From NCBI GenBank assembly GCA_030587365.1, contig JAUQZE010000025.1:36919-100918 (forward strand): DNA of 64,000 nt. The letters run 5' to 3'. Shown piece by piece: positions 1 through 9,098 of this stretch. The number at the start of each line of letters is the position of its first letter. Position 1 is the stretch's first letter. The position numbers and the translations under genes are program-made. The notes under the pieces were generated by a model. That model was not told the origin of the DNA. It did not search any database and saw only the letters and a program-made list of their open reading frames with translations. This DNA comes from Candidatus Freyarchaeota archaeon. GTDB lineage: Archaea > Asgardarchaeota > Jordiarchaeia > Jordiarchaeales > Jordiarchaeaceae.

Positions 1-281
1 TTGCGATTATTGATATGGATGGAAACATTAAAGCCAGCAAACTTAGGTATGGTAAATCGGATGGAATCGGCAAGATAATTGTTGAAATCCTAGAAAAAAA
101 CAAAAAGATTGCAGAGATCTTCTCAACGGGAAATATTGAAGAGTACGTTGTTCACGGGAAGAACGGTTACACCTTGGTAAAAGTGTCCGGTTCGCACATC
201 TTGGTTGTTTCGGGGTTAAAAGAGCACCAGCTCGGTTTAGCACTACTCAAGTTGAGGCAAATGGGGAATAATCCGGAATAA
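1..281 (+). CDS. Roadblock/LC7-like protein, 5' part cut by window edge
   Basis: The reading frame is already open at the window edge (codons from base 3) and stops at 281, so the N-terminus lies outside. The visible residues open with AIIDMDGNIKASKL, which resembles the central strands of roadblock/LC7 domains (hydrophobic strand, D-x-DG, then a polar strand). They end with HILVVSGLKEHQLGLALLKL, which fits the last strand and helix of that fold. Roadblock proteins in archaea and bacteria (MglB type) act as partners or activators of small Ras-like GTPases. A second roadblock gene lies just downstream on the other strand, converging on this one. The fold assignment is from motif shape only. 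Confidence 0.55.
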   Translation, partial: AIIDMDGNIKASKLRYGKSDGIGKIIVEILEKNKKIAEIFSTGNIEEYVVHGKNGYTLVKVSGSHILVVSGLKEHQLGLALLKLRQMGNNPE

Positions 282-353
282 TCCACAGAAGAAAAGTTTT
301 GTTGGAACAATATCGACAACAAAAAACAGAACACTAATTAAAATAGAGGTTTT

Positions 354-734
354 TTAGATTTGTTTTAATATTTCTTGAATTTTTTGACTCGCCCTTCTCA
401 TTTCGAGAAGTACGAGTCCCAAATTTGAGTCGGGATTTGTTATTGCAGATAGTAGCGTCGAACCCCCTACTTCACATATGATTATGTCTCCCTTGGAGGC
501 GCTAATTATGACCTTATCGAGCGAACCTCGATCTAACTCGTTAACAGACCTGTTGCCAATATTCAGCACGGCAGCACTCATGGCGCCAACAATTCCCTCG
601 TCGGCGTTTTTGGGTAGCGCCGACGCTAAAACCAAACCATCCGTCCTTACTATCGCAGAAGCAATTATTTGAGGATCCGCCCTACTCATTTCTTTTAAAG
701 CAGCTTCGAACTCTGAGCGCCATGTCTTGGACAA
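354..734 (-). CDS. Roadblock/LC7 domain protein (MglB-like)
   Basis: This 126-residue protein is close to the size of a single roadblock/LC7 domain. An N-terminal amphipathic helix (about residues 5-18) is followed by IIASAIVRTDGLVLASALP, the typical first strand and DG turn. A second helix and strands follow (DIIICEVGGSTLLSAIT), then the long C-terminal helix LGLVLLEMRRASQKIQEIL. The start is a TTG at 732-734, chosen because GAGGAGG sits seven bases upstream. Family members form dimers that regulate Ras-like GTPases. Three GTPases occur in this window (Rab-like, ArvA, AbrB-GTPase), but none is adjacent, so the partner is unknown. Confidence 0.8.
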   Translation of the reverse strand: MSKTWRSEFEAALKEMSRADPQIIASAIVRTDGLVLASALPKNADEGIVGAMSAAVLNIGNRSVNELDRGSLDKVIISASKGDIIICEVGGSTLLSAITNPDSNLGLVLLEMRRASQKIQEILKQI

Positions 735-994
735 TAAAAAGCCTCCTCAAGCTTACACTGTTCAAAATATTAGTGAATGTCTCCTAATTAAAAAGGTTAC
801 CTATTTAATTTTTGGAAACCGGCTTCCAATATTTTGCAGAGATTTTTGCCAAAAAAAGTGTCCATTACCCCTTTAACTGTTTGGATAACTCAATATTCTC
901 GAATAATTTTTATAATGTTATAAGAATTTGTTCTATCATGGTAGATGAATATATTAATTATTTTGAATTATTCTCTTTTTGAGAGGGTTGTAGT
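735..994. other. AT-rich intergenic region
   Basis: No gene is visible between the roadblock gene and the 3' end of the tnpB remnant. If the tnpB element still makes a guide (omega) RNA, its 3' part would fall here, but no characteristic sequence could be confirmed by eye. Confidence 0.4.
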
Positions 995-2234
995 CTAAGT
1001 AGTCAGGGGTAGACTTACGTAGACTTGGGGCTTCAGCGCATCATTTAGACCCCTCGCGAGTTCATCGGGGTCACTCCGCTCCGCCTCAATCAAGGGCAAC
1101 CCGCCCGCGAGTGTGGCGTCGAACCACTCCTTTCGCGGGGAAGCTCCTCTCATCCTTAGGTAAATGTTTATGCTGGCGTTCAGCTGTCTGTCGATTCTCA
1201 GTCCGCAGAACCGGCACTCGAAAACCTTTTCGCTCCTTAGGGCTTTGGATTTCCCCGCATCTGCTGCAGGTTTTCGAGGTGTAAAAAGGACTGACTTCAG
1301 CAACCGGCGCCAGGTTTCGAACCAGGGAAACGAGCTTTCGCCAGTCTGTTTGGTTCAGCTCCCGGTTCCACCGTTTTTTGTGTTTTCTGTTCATTTGCTG
1401 CTTTTCCAGTTTTTCAAACCCGTGCTGTGCCGCCGGGAAGGAAGCTATCCGCCTGGCGATTTGTTGTAGGTAGTTTTTCACCCGGTTTCTGCACCTTTTT
1501 CCATATTTTCGGTAGAGCTGTTTTCCTCTCCTTCTGTTTTTGGAGTATACTTGGTTTATGGTGCGCATCTTGTTATCGTAGGTTGTGTGGAGGGTGTGCA
1601 GCGGTTTTAGGTCGATTTTTATCCAGCCGTGGCTGGGGGAGAAGCCGTCCACTGAGAACTTGTTTGAGTCCCAGCCGATCCGTTCGGCGGGCTTATTTTG
1701 TTCCGTGTGTTTGGTTTCTGTGGGTAAGTGGATTTTGGTGCGGGTTAGTGTGGGTTCTCCGATTTTTCCTTTTAGGGAGAAGTATCTTTTCGACAAGTCG
1801 ATGTTCACGTGTTCTTGTGGTTTTATTGTTATGCGTATTTTTTCTCCGCTGATTTTCATAAGCGTCTGTTTGACTCTCACGAAGCAGCGTTTGACAACGG
1901 GTTTTTTCCGTTTGCGGTTTCCTCTAACATAGTTTTTCTTCCACGAGTTGATTATGGAGAACGCGGTTCTCAGAGCGGAGTCCACCCAGTGCGCAGCGTA
2001 CTCCCAACCAGTCAAGTACTGGTTCCTCATCGTTTTCTTGAATGAGTAGCTGGGAATCGTGGGCAGCAACCTTTTCTGTTTCTTCCTCCTGATGGTTTTC
2101 TCTTTCCACTGGATTTGGTTCCAGACAGCCCCGATCATCTGGTTTAGAATATTCTTATAGGAGTAAAAGAATTGGTCCAACGAGAGATTATGCGGGACGC
2201 TGTAGGTTTTAAACGTCAGAACCAACCTCACCAA
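995..2234 (-). pseudogene. tnpB: TnpB-like RNA-guided nuclease (IS200/IS605 OrfB), frameshifted
   Basis: The first 335 or so residues read in one frame from a TTG at 2232-2234. They contain the first RuvC aspartate in RIGWDSNKFSVDG, the later FEKLE glutamate and the first zinc knuckle CSRCG. The second knuckle (ECRFCG) and the last RuvC aspartate (LRIDRQLNASINIYL) lie in the next frame, ending at 995. Dropping one base from AAAAGG near + strand 1225-1230 joins the frames into a normal TnpB C-terminus. No tnpA is present. TnpB proteins are reRNA-guided DNA nucleases of IS605-type elements. All catalytic residues survive, so this is a recent frameshift, a sequencing error, or a rarely bypassed site. 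Confidence 0.85.
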
Positions 2235-2361
2235 TATATATCAGGATAAAAGTATTTAAAGACCCAGAATTGAAAATAATTATGAAAGAACAGTAGTATC
2301 CTCTGCAATAATGTCTATGTATGTCTACTTAAAATAAAGCAGTTACGAAGGCGGTAGTCTA

Positions 2362-3702
2362 GTGATTAGGTTGAGTTATGATAGGGGAACAATTTTGATT
2401 CATGGTGGAAGGGTTCCAAACGCTTATTGGGACTCTCGTTCAAACGCATACAGAGCCCTTGCAATTTATTATTCCGATATTGTGAATTATCTTCAACTCT
2501 CGAAAATGGATTTTTCTGATAATGTTTTAGATCTGGTTCCCTGCCCTGTTTTTAGTTCTGCTATAGAGCTAAGGGATTACCAGGAAGACGCTTTACATGC
2601 TTGGCTTGAAGCTGGTAAAAGGGGAGTCATCGTTTTGCCAACGGGAGCGGGGAAAACAATTGTTGCTTTAAAAGCCATATCTCTGCTCAGCGAACCTACC
2701 CTGATCTGTGTTCCAACACTGGACTTGATAGAACAGTGGCAGTCTCAATTATCAGAAGAATTCAAAATAAAAGTCGGGGTCTATGGAGGAGGGGTTCATG
2801 AATTGGAGCCAATTACTGTTGCAACCTATGACACCGCATATTTGCGAGCTGAAGAACTGGGAAACAAGTTTACTTTCGTTATATTCGACGAGGTGCACCA
2901 CCTACCGGCGCCGGGTTACATGAATATAGCTGAAATGCTGGTGGCGCCCTATCGTATGGGTCTCACAGCCACCTATGAAAGAGAAGACGGCTTGCATTCA
3001 GAATTAGACAGGCTGGTAGGAGGAAAAATTTTTGAATTAGCTATTGGGGAATTGGTCGGTGAGCATCTAGCAGATTTTGTTGTTGAGAAAATAATTGTAG
3101 ATTTAACGCCGAAAGAAAAAAAGGAGTATGAAAAGGAATACAAGATTTATTTGGACTATCTAGCCACAAGCAACATATCCTTAAAATCCCCGGGAGATTT
3201 TAGGAAGCTAGTGCTTAGGAGTGGAAGGGATCCGAGAGCTAGAGAGGCCTTACTTGCAAGGCACCACGCTCGAGTGATAGCTTTGAACGCCTCCTCCAAA
3301 ATGGATGTTCTGAGGGATATTCTAGAAAAACATATGGGGGATAGAATATTGATTTTTACTGAGTACAATGATTTGGTGTATACAATATCTAGGAAATTTC
3401 TCATTCCCTCCATCACTCATAAAACGCCGAAAAACGAGAGAGTTGAAAACCTAGACAAATTTAGAAGAGGTAATTACAATATTATCGTCACCTCCAAAGT
3501 TTTGGATGAGGGCGTGGATGTGCCTGAAGCGAGTGTGGGTGTGATTCTTAGTGGAACTGGAAGCAAAAGAGAATTTGTACAGAGATTGGGGAGAATTCTC
3601 AGAAAGAAGGAAAACAAATCTGCGGTACTCTACGAAATAATCACCAAAGCCACATCAGAAGTCGCCACATCCAGAAAGAGAAGAGCAGCAATAGAGGATT
3701 AG
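2362..3702 (+). CDS. xpb: Archaeal XPB/Rad25-type DNA helicase
   Basis: This superfamily 2 helicase of 446 residues has Walker A LPTGAGKT (92-99), Walker B with DEVHH (176-180), motif III LTAT (201-204), the XPB-specific RED motif (207-209) and motif VI QRLGRILR (407-414). The N-terminal ~65 residues match the short damage-recognition domain of archaeal XPB. The charged helices near 250-300 fit the thumb insertion. XPB unwinds DNA in nucleotide excision repair and in archaea pairs with the nuclease Bax1. The bax1 gene begins two bases after this stop, so the two are cotranscribed. The start is a GTG. Confidence 0.93.
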   Translation: MIRLSYDRGTILIHGGRVPNAYWDSRSNAYRALAIYYSDIVNYLQLSKMDFSDNVLDLVPCPVFSSAIELRDYQEDALHAWLEAGKRGVIVLPTGAGKTIVALKAISLLSEPTLICVPTLDLIEQWQSQLSEEFKIKVGVYGGGVHELEPITVATYDTAYLRAEELGNKFTFVIFDEVHHLPAPGYMNIAEMLVAPYRMGLTATYEREDGLHSELDRLVGGKIFELAIGELVGEHLADFVVEKIIVDLTPKEKKEYEKEYKIYLDYLATSNISLKSPGDFRKLVLRSGRDPRAREALLARHHARVIALNASSKMDVLRDILEKHMGDRILIFTEYNDLVYTISRKFLIPSITHKTPKNERVENLDKFRRGNYNIIVTSKVLDEGVDVPEASVGVILSGTGSKREFVQRLGRILRKKENKSAVLYEIITKATSEVATSRKRRAAIED

Positions 3703-3704
3703 CG

Positions 3705-5243
3705 ATGCTGCCTACTGAACTTTTAATTTCCAAGGTTTGGGGAAAAAGCATAACACCTATTTTCTCCCCTCTTAATGAGGAACAGACAGCCGTTGCGGCT
3801 GAAATTATAAAAACCTTCAAAGAATATAAGGGAAGAAAGCAGGGCGAGTTATCAGAGGTGCTTGACGAGTTTGAAGAGGGACTCAATTACAGGTTTATCC
3901 GTGGATTACGGGTTCTTCTGGAAAGAAGATGCAGATTCGAAAGCGTGAGTCCCCTGAACCCTGTGGAAGCCAGAAGAATAGTGTTTGAAGAATCCAACAA
4001 GTTGGGTTTAGTTACCAACGAGGAGAAAAGAGTAAAGGTAATAAACACCGCAGCATCCACTCTCGGGGTTACTGTCGACGATTTGGAGGAGTCACTATGG
4101 GCGGACTACGAGTCTGAACTGATACTCAGTGAGTTTAACGAAATCGAACCCATTGAACTTCTAAAATGGTACAATCTCGCTCTGGCTCAAACCCTACTAT
4201 TCAGCGCCACAAACATGGAGATCAAAGTTAAATCGGGTTACCAAGAGCTTTTCAGAGCGATAAAATATTATAGGCTAATGTACACAGCAGAATCACGCGA
4301 CGACAGCTTTCTAATAAACATAGACGGACCAGTGTCTCTTCTAAAGCTAACCGAACGCTACGGCACATCAATGGCAAAAATTCTCCCATCGATTATTTCA
4401 GGCAAGGAATGGCAAATAAAGGCAAATATACTAAGAAAAGGCCTACAGAAGAACCCTCGAATTTACGAGTTCATAATGGATGAAAGAGAAGGAGACAAAT
4501 TAATGACCAGAAACATTGTAGAGACAGAGCAATTCGACAGCCGAGTGGAAGAAGACTTCTACCACAGATTCAAAGCCCTGAAAACCGGCTGGACAATAAC
4601 CAGAGAACCCGAACCTCTGATAAGCGGGCTAACAGTAATGGTACCCGATTTCGGCTTCGAGAAAGAAGGCATGAAAATGCTCATGGAGATAGTAGGATTC
4701 TGGACAGAAAAATACCTAGAAAGAAAAATCGCTAAACTAGAAAAAATCAACCAGGAACTAATCCTAGCCGTCGACGAAAACCTAGCCTGCTCATCCTTCG
4801 AAAACATCCCAGGCAAAATAATATACTACAAGAAGAAAGTACCCCTAAAACCAGTAGTCGAAATACTAAAGAAACTCGAACAAAGCAAAGAAAACCAAGA
4901 CATCGCAAAGCTAACAATCGCCACAATCCAACTCAAAGAAGACGTAGTACCCCTAAAAGAAATAGCCACAAAACACAAAGTCAGCCTAGAAGCAATCAGA
5001 AAAACCATCAACGTAAAAGGATACACACTAGTCGGAAACACAATGATAAGCGACAAGATGCTAGAGAAACTAGGCGAAGAGCTAGAAAAACTCTCCATAA
5101 AAACCCGCACCGAAGCAGCAGAACTTTTCAAGAAAAACGGCATAACCGAAGTAGACCGCTTACTCGAAGCCCTAGGTTACAGAGCTACCTGGACTTCATT
5201 AGACACGGAGAATGTGCCCATAACCAAATTCAAGAAAGAATAA
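3705..5243 (+). CDS. bax1: Bax1, XPB-associated structure-specific nuclease (DUF790)
   Basis: This is a full-length Bax1 family protein of 512 residues. The N-terminal ~270 residues carry the conserved DUF790 region (EGLNYRFIRGLRVLLERR, then PVEARRIVFEE). A PD-(D/E)XK-like nuclease core follows: VPDF at 313-316 and MEIVGFWT at 327-334, with a lysine nearby. Bax1 binds XPB and cuts the 3' side of bubble DNA. Here it follows xpb with a two-base gap. From about 4600 to the stop the coding strand turns markedly A+C rich compared with the first half of the gene, part of a wider strand-composition pattern. Confidence 0.92.
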   Translation: MLPTELLISKVWGKSITPIFSPLNEEQTAVAAEIIKTFKEYKGRKQGELSEVLDEFEEGLNYRFIRGLRVLLERRCRFESVSPLNPVEARRIVFEESNKLGLVTNEEKRVKVINTAASTLGVTVDDLEESLWADYESELILSEFNEIEPIELLKWYNLALAQTLLFSATNMEIKVKSGYQELFRAIKYYRLMYTAESRDDSFLINIDGPVSLLKLTERYGTSMAKILPSIISGKEWQIKANILRKGLQKNPRIYEFIMDEREGDKLMTRNIVETEQFDSRVEEDFYHRFKALKTGWTITREPEPLISGLTVMVPDFGFEKEGMKMLMEIVGFWTEKYLERKIAKLEKINQELILAVDENLACSSFENIPGKIIYYKKKVPLKPVVEILKKLEQSKENQDIAKLTIATIQLKEDVVPLKEIATKHKVSLEAIRKTINVKGYTLVGNTMISDKMLEKLGEELEKLSIKTRTEAAELFKKNGITEVDRLLEALGYRATWTSLDTENVPITKFKKE

Positions 5244-5385
5244 ATTTTTTCTGACCAGTATCCATGGAATTGAAAATATGAATGTGAGGTAATTACATTA
5301 TCGAGGCATAAAGGGTCTATATTAAATTGTTATTATCGGCGATATTTTCTACAGGCAGGCGAAAAACCTTTGAAGTTTTATGTTA

Positions 5386-5426
5386 CCGCCAAAACCTATG
5401 ATAACTCGACAATCACAAATTGGCGG
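5386..5426. promoter_or_regulatory. Inverted repeat upstream of the ferredoxin-AOR promoter
   Basis: CCGCCAA (5386-5392) and TTGGCGG (5420-5426) form a perfect 7-base inverted repeat with a 27-base spacer. The right arm lies just before a TATA-like stretch (AAATATACAT, 5441-5450) that would start transcription near 5472, upstream of the ATG at 5516. The location fits a regulator site, but no regulator is identified. Confidence 0.35.
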
Positions 5427-5515
5427 ATACCATTACCGAAAAATATACATATTAAACCGCCCCTACTATCCTATCACAAAGAGGTGTGGGAATTAGCTAA
5501 TATGAGGATGATAGT

Positions 5516-5941
5516 ATGGTACGTAGGTTGGCCGTCGTAGACTTGGATCGATGTACAGGCTGCCAGCTGTGTATGATAAACTGCAGTCGCAGGTTTGGTG
5601 TTGGTGGTTTTGGTAAGAGTACTATTCATGTAAAATCGGCTGGCGGTGTTGAGAGAGGTTTTGTTGTTGTTGTTTGCAGAGCATGTAAGGAACCCGCTCC
5701 TTGTGCGAAAGCATGTCCTGTAAATGCGCTCGAATCTAGGAAAGGTCTGGGTGTCACTTTGAACAAGGACAAGTGTATTAGTTGCGGGAAGTGTGTTGAG
5801 GCTTGTCCTATGGGTGCAGTTTTTTGGGATGAGGAAATTGATAAGCCAGCTATATGTGTGTATTGTGGGATTTGTGCGAAGTACTGCCCTCATGGTGTTA
5901 TAGCTTGGGAGGAAATAAAAACGGGGAGTGTGGTGAGTTAA
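5516..5941 (+). CDS. Polyferredoxin subunit of aldehyde ferredoxin oxidoreductase
   Basis: This 141-residue iron-sulfur protein has sixteen cysteines in four groups: CTGCQLCMINC (13-23), CRACKEPAPCAKACP, CISCGKCVEACP and CVYCGICAKYCP. It could bind up to four [4Fe-4S] clusters and should carry electrons from the tungsten enzyme encoded next. The stop codon directly abuts the TTG start of that gene, and GGTGAG inside this gene's end serves as its Shine-Dalgarno site. Similar small polyferredoxins accompany WOR5-type and bacterial AorB-type aldehyde oxidoreductases. The coding strand is strongly G+T rich. Confidence 0.9.
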   Translation: MVRRLAVVDLDRCTGCQLCMINCSRRFGVGGFGKSTIHVKSAGGVERGFVVVVCRACKEPAPCAKACPVNALESRKGLGVTLNKDKCISCGKCVEACPMGAVFWDEEIDKPAICVYCGICAKYCPHGVIAWEEIKTGSVVS

Positions 5942-7699
5942 TTGTCTGAATTTTTGCCTTCGAATGTTTTGTATGTTGATTTATCTAAGCATCTTCATAA
6001 GACGGAGAATAGGCATGAACTTTTTGAGGAGTATATTGGGGGTACTGGTGTGGCTACGCAGTTGTTGCTGGAGGAGTGTGAGAAGGGCGCTGATCCGCTC
6101 GGTCCGGGTAACGTAGTAGTTTTTGCTGTGGGTCCCTTAGTTAATCTTTATCCTATGGCTTCGAAGACTGTGGCTATGTTTAAGTCTCCTCATACTGGGA
6201 ATCTGGGTGAAAGTCATGCTGGTGGTAGGAGTGCGGTGGCTATTAGGTCTGCGGGTTATGGCGCGATAGTGATTAAGGGGGTTAGTGAGAGCCCGGTTTA
6301 CCTTGCCATTCATGGGGATAAGGTGTTTTTCAGGGACGCTTCGGCTTATTGGGATATGGAGAGCACACAAACTGTTGGTAGGATTATCAGGGAGAATGAG
6401 CCGGGTTCGGGTGTTAGAACAATTATGAGGATTGGTAAGGCGGGGGAGAAACTTGTCACATACGCTAGTTTGGTTACTGAGACTTACAGGCATTTTGGTA
6501 GATTAGGGTTGGGGGCGGTTTTTGGAAGCAAAAGGCTGAAGGCGGTTCTGGTGTCGGGTAAGAAGATTGCCCGGGTAGCGGATATGAGACTGTATAGGGA
6601 AGTTTATGACACTTTATTCAATCAGCAGACGAAGTCTTCTGCGTTGCAGAAATATCATGATTTGGGAACCGCTTCTAACATTCTGGTGTTGAATGAATTG
6701 AAGGGATTGCCGACAAGAAATTTGAAGGAACCGTGTTTTGAGGATGCGGAGGAAATCTCGGGAGAAAATTTGGCTGAGAAGTTTCTGGGTCGCCGAGTGG
6801 CGTGTGCCCATTGTCCTGTGGCCTGCATACATTTGGCAACGCTGAGGGAGCCCTACGTGGATGAGTCTTACTTTTATAAGACTACCTGGGTTTCCTACGA
6901 TTATGAGCTGTTATATGCTCTCGGCTGCATGTTAGGAGTTTCGAGTGTTCATGGTGCCTTGAAACTTTTTGATGCTGTTGAAAAGTGGGGTTTGGATGCT
7001 ATGAGCACTGGTGTCGTTCTTGCTTGGGCTACGGAGGCGGTCGAGAAGGAACTCGTAACAAAAGAAGAGACTCTGGGAATAGAGCCCAAATGGGGTGATT
7101 ATGAAACCTACCTTAAAATGATGGGATTAATAGTGGAGCAGCCGAACGAATTTTACAAGCTTCTAGCTAGAGGAGTGGATAAAGCGGCGGAGAGGTATGG
7201 AGGCCTAGAATTTGCGCTAGCAATGGGTGGAAACGAGATGGCGGGGTACCACACTGGCCCAGCAGGCTACGTGGGGTTCTATACGGGGGCGAGACACAGC
7301 CACCTAGACTCGGCAGGCTACGGTGTGGATCAGAAGGAGGTTGGCAAAACTGAAGGACTGACTCCACAAAGCATCGTTGATAAACTTTTCAAGGAAGAGG
7401 TTTGGCGTCAGATATTGTCCAGTCTTGTGATATGCTTCTTCGCCAGGGGTGTGTACACGCCAGACATAGTTATTAAAGCGTTGAAAACGGTGGATCTAAA
7501 CTTCAGTGAAGAGGAATTGATGAAAATTGGAGAAAAAATTCTCAAAGAGAAGTATAAATTCAAGCTCCAAGAAGGATTTGACTTCAACAAACTGAGAATA
7601 CCCTCAAAAATACTGGAAATCGAATCTCCAAACAAAACAATAAAAAGGGAAACCATAGAGGAAGCAATCAAACTCTACGCCGATAGAGTAAAAGCTTGA
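5942..7699 (+). CDS. aor: Tungsten-containing aldehyde ferredoxin oxidoreductase
   Basis: At 585 residues this matches the usual family length. The [4Fe-4S] ligands are clear: Cys288, Cys291 and Cys295 in CAHCPVACIHL and a fourth at Cys498 (SLVICFF). Their positions closely match the known Pyrococcus AOR ligands. N-terminal YIGGTGVATQLLLEE and the glycine-rich AGGRSAVAIRSAGYGAIVIKG fit tungstopterin-binding domain 1. The enzyme oxidises aldehydes to acids and reduces ferredoxin. The exact substrate class (AOR, WOR5 and so on) cannot be read from sequence alone. The start is TTG, immediately after the polyferredoxin stop. The first half is G+T rich and the last 200 bases A+C rich. Confidence 0.92.
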   Translation: MSEFLPSNVLYVDLSKHLHKTENRHELFEEYIGGTGVATQLLLEECEKGADPLGPGNVVVFAVGPLVNLYPMASKTVAMFKSPHTGNLGESHAGGRSAVAIRSAGYGAIVIKGVSESPVYLAIHGDKVFFRDASAYWDMESTQTVGRIIRENEPGSGVRTIMRIGKAGEKLVTYASLVTETYRHFGRLGLGAVFGSKRLKAVLVSGKKIARVADMRLYREVYDTLFNQQTKSSALQKYHDLGTASNILVLNELKGLPTRNLKEPCFEDAEEISGENLAEKFLGRRVACAHCPVACIHLATLREPYVDESYFYKTTWVSYDYELLYALGCMLGVSSVHGALKLFDAVEKWGLDAMSTGVVLAWATEAVEKELVTKEETLGIEPKWGDYETYLKMMGLIVEQPNEFYKLLARGVDKAAERYGGLEFALAMGGNEMAGYHTGPAGYVGFYTGARHSHLDSAGYGVDQKEVGKTEGLTPQSIVDKLFKEEVWRQILSSLVICFFARGVYTPDIVIKALKTVDLNFSEEELMKIGEKILKEKYKFKLQEGFDFNKLRIPSKILEIESPNKTIKRETIEEAIKLYADRVKA

Positions 7700-7725
7700 A
7701 CTCACCACGTCTCAGAAACTCTTTC

Positions 7726-7740
7726 CTCTTTTTTTAAAAA
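7726..7740 (+). terminator. Oligo-T terminator between convergent genes
   Basis: A T7 run (7729-7735) followed by A5 lies 30 bases after the aldehyde oxidoreductase stop and just before the 3' end of the converging TBP gene. Archaeal termination commonly uses such U-tracts, and the A-run could serve the opposite strand. Confidence 0.45.
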
Positions 7741-7750
7741 CCTCAAATAA

Positions 7751-8308
7751 TTAGCTCCGAGTAATACCAAGCTCCGTCAAAGTCTTAAGCACATTCTCAA
7801 CAGCAGTATAAATCTCATCCTCCCTCTTCGCGCCGGTAATAACTAATTTTCCAGTGGTGAATAGAAGTAGTACAACCTTGGGATCTTTCATTCGGTATAT
7901 AAGTCCCGGAAATTGCTCCGGTTCGTACATGACGTCGGGGAGCGTGTAGGCTGCAAGCTCTAGATTGAGGGCGGTTCCCAGACTCGCGGAAGCCACAATG
8001 TTCTGAACTTGGATCACTGGCTCCTTGGTCGTATCAACAATCCCCGCCTCTCGCAATTCGGTTACTATACTGTTAACTGCTTTATAGACATCCTTCTCAC
8101 TCTTACTTCCGGTGCACACCATCTTTCCTGAGCTGAAAATTAATGTTGCGGTTTTTGGTTTTTCCAGTCGGTAGACAAGTCCGGGGAATTGCTCTGGATC
8201 GTATTCCACGTTTAGTACGGATCTTGCTACTTTTTCGAGGTCGATTCTCTGGTCTAGGGTTACCGATGCGACTACATTTTCTATGTGGACGAATTCTACT
8301 TTTGGCAT
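7751..8308 (-). CDS. tbp: TATA-box-binding protein (TBP)
   Basis: The 185-residue protein has the two tandem TBP repeats. Repeat 1 contains VEFVHIENVVASVTLD, EQFPGLVYRLEKPK and ATLIFSSGKMVCTGSKS. Repeat 2 contains IQVQNIVASASLG, EQFPGLIYRMKDPK and LLFTTGKLVITGAK. It binds TATA boxes and recruits TFB and RNA polymerase. The ATG is preceded by GGGAGCAC. A TATA box on this strand lies at 8402-8410. The first ~195 bases of this gene, with the ribosome site, are duplicated at 10438-10638. Confidence 0.97.
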   Translation of the reverse strand: MPKVEFVHIENVVASVTLDQRIDLEKVARSVLNVEYDPEQFPGLVYRLEKPKTATLIFSSGKMVCTGSKSEKDVYKAVNSIVTELREAGIVDTTKEPVIQVQNIVASASLGTALNLELAAYTLPDVMYEPEQFPGLIYRMKDPKVVLLLFTTGKLVITGAKREDEIYTAVENVLKTLTELGITRS

Positions 8309-8401
8309 TTGTGCTCCCCTATGATTTTTAGTTTCACGCTCTTTTGTGAGACGTAGTTATGCGTCAATTAATTTTAATTTCGTCAGTGTAAGGTTTTTTT
8401 G

Positions 8402-8410
8402 TTTATAAAT
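8402..8410 (-). promoter_or_regulatory. TATA box of tbp
   Basis: ATTTATAAA on the minus strand would place the start site near 8376, giving a leader of about 65 bases before the TBP start codon at 8308. Confidence 0.55.
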
Positions 8411-8453
8411 AGTACGCTTCCTCTTAAGTTTATATGGCTGTTGGATACGGTGT

Positions 8454-8990
8454 TCATGTTTTCCTGCGTAATATGTGTAAGGCTAACGCGAAGCCTGCCA
8501 ACACGACACCAATCAACCTCCCGATGACCACAACAATTGGAACGCCCTGCGAACCCTGTGAAGCCGCTAAAAACACCACCATTACGGTCAATAGCCTTTC
8601 AGCCTCACTAAAAGTCTCCGTGTGAGAACCAGACATATCCACCCATCTATAGCCAAAACCAGAAACCCACACCTCAACCACCAAACCAGAAGAAACCACA
8701 CCCGAATACCTCTGGTAAGGCACCGCAAACCAACCCGTACAGCCATCAACACCCGTACTAGCATTACCACCACCATAACCCGGACTCGCATACACCACAA
8801 CCCCACCCGAAGCCACCATCACATCAACACCAGAAACCCCAATACCACTCAGACCCACCACCCTAATCCTCAAAAAATTAGAAACCACACTCCCCGACAA
8901 ATCATTACCAAAACAATCACTACCCAGATAGTATCCCTGACCCGAACAGTTCGGACTCAGGCTACGACTACATAGCAAACTACATAACAC
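8454..8990 (-). pseudogene. C-terminal remnant of a NosD-type surface protein
   Basis: The reading frame has no credible start and its first ~20 residues look degraded. From about residue 18 it aligns with the cap domains of the giant beta-helix protein at 48037-57000: both share FLRI/YLRV, a G-x-P/V-x-SG-x-x-V strand, T(G/P)W-x-x-VPY(R/Q) and the signature SHTETF. It ends with a hydrophobic helix (residues ~150-172) and the basic tail LRRKT, a typical C-terminal membrane anchor that the giant protein lacks. The coding strand is extremely G+T rich. The most likely reading is the 3' end of a lost NosD-like anchor protein gene. Confidence 0.65.
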
Positions 8991-9098
8991 ACTACATATA
9001 CGGGATGTGGTAAAAAAGAAGCGGAAAATGGTATGTTTAATGAGATTTGTAATGGGTGTAAATGGTTCGTGGCAGTTTGTTTATATTAGGCTTGTTAG

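Noticed and set aside
1300..1330. tRNA-like T-loop (GGTTTCGAACC)
   Set aside because: It lies inside the TnpB coding region, and no acceptor or anticodon stems surround it.
5503..5541. Leader peptide before the polyferredoxin gene
   Set aside because: The 12-codon frame from ATG 5503 has no good ribosome site, and its overlap is explained by chance.
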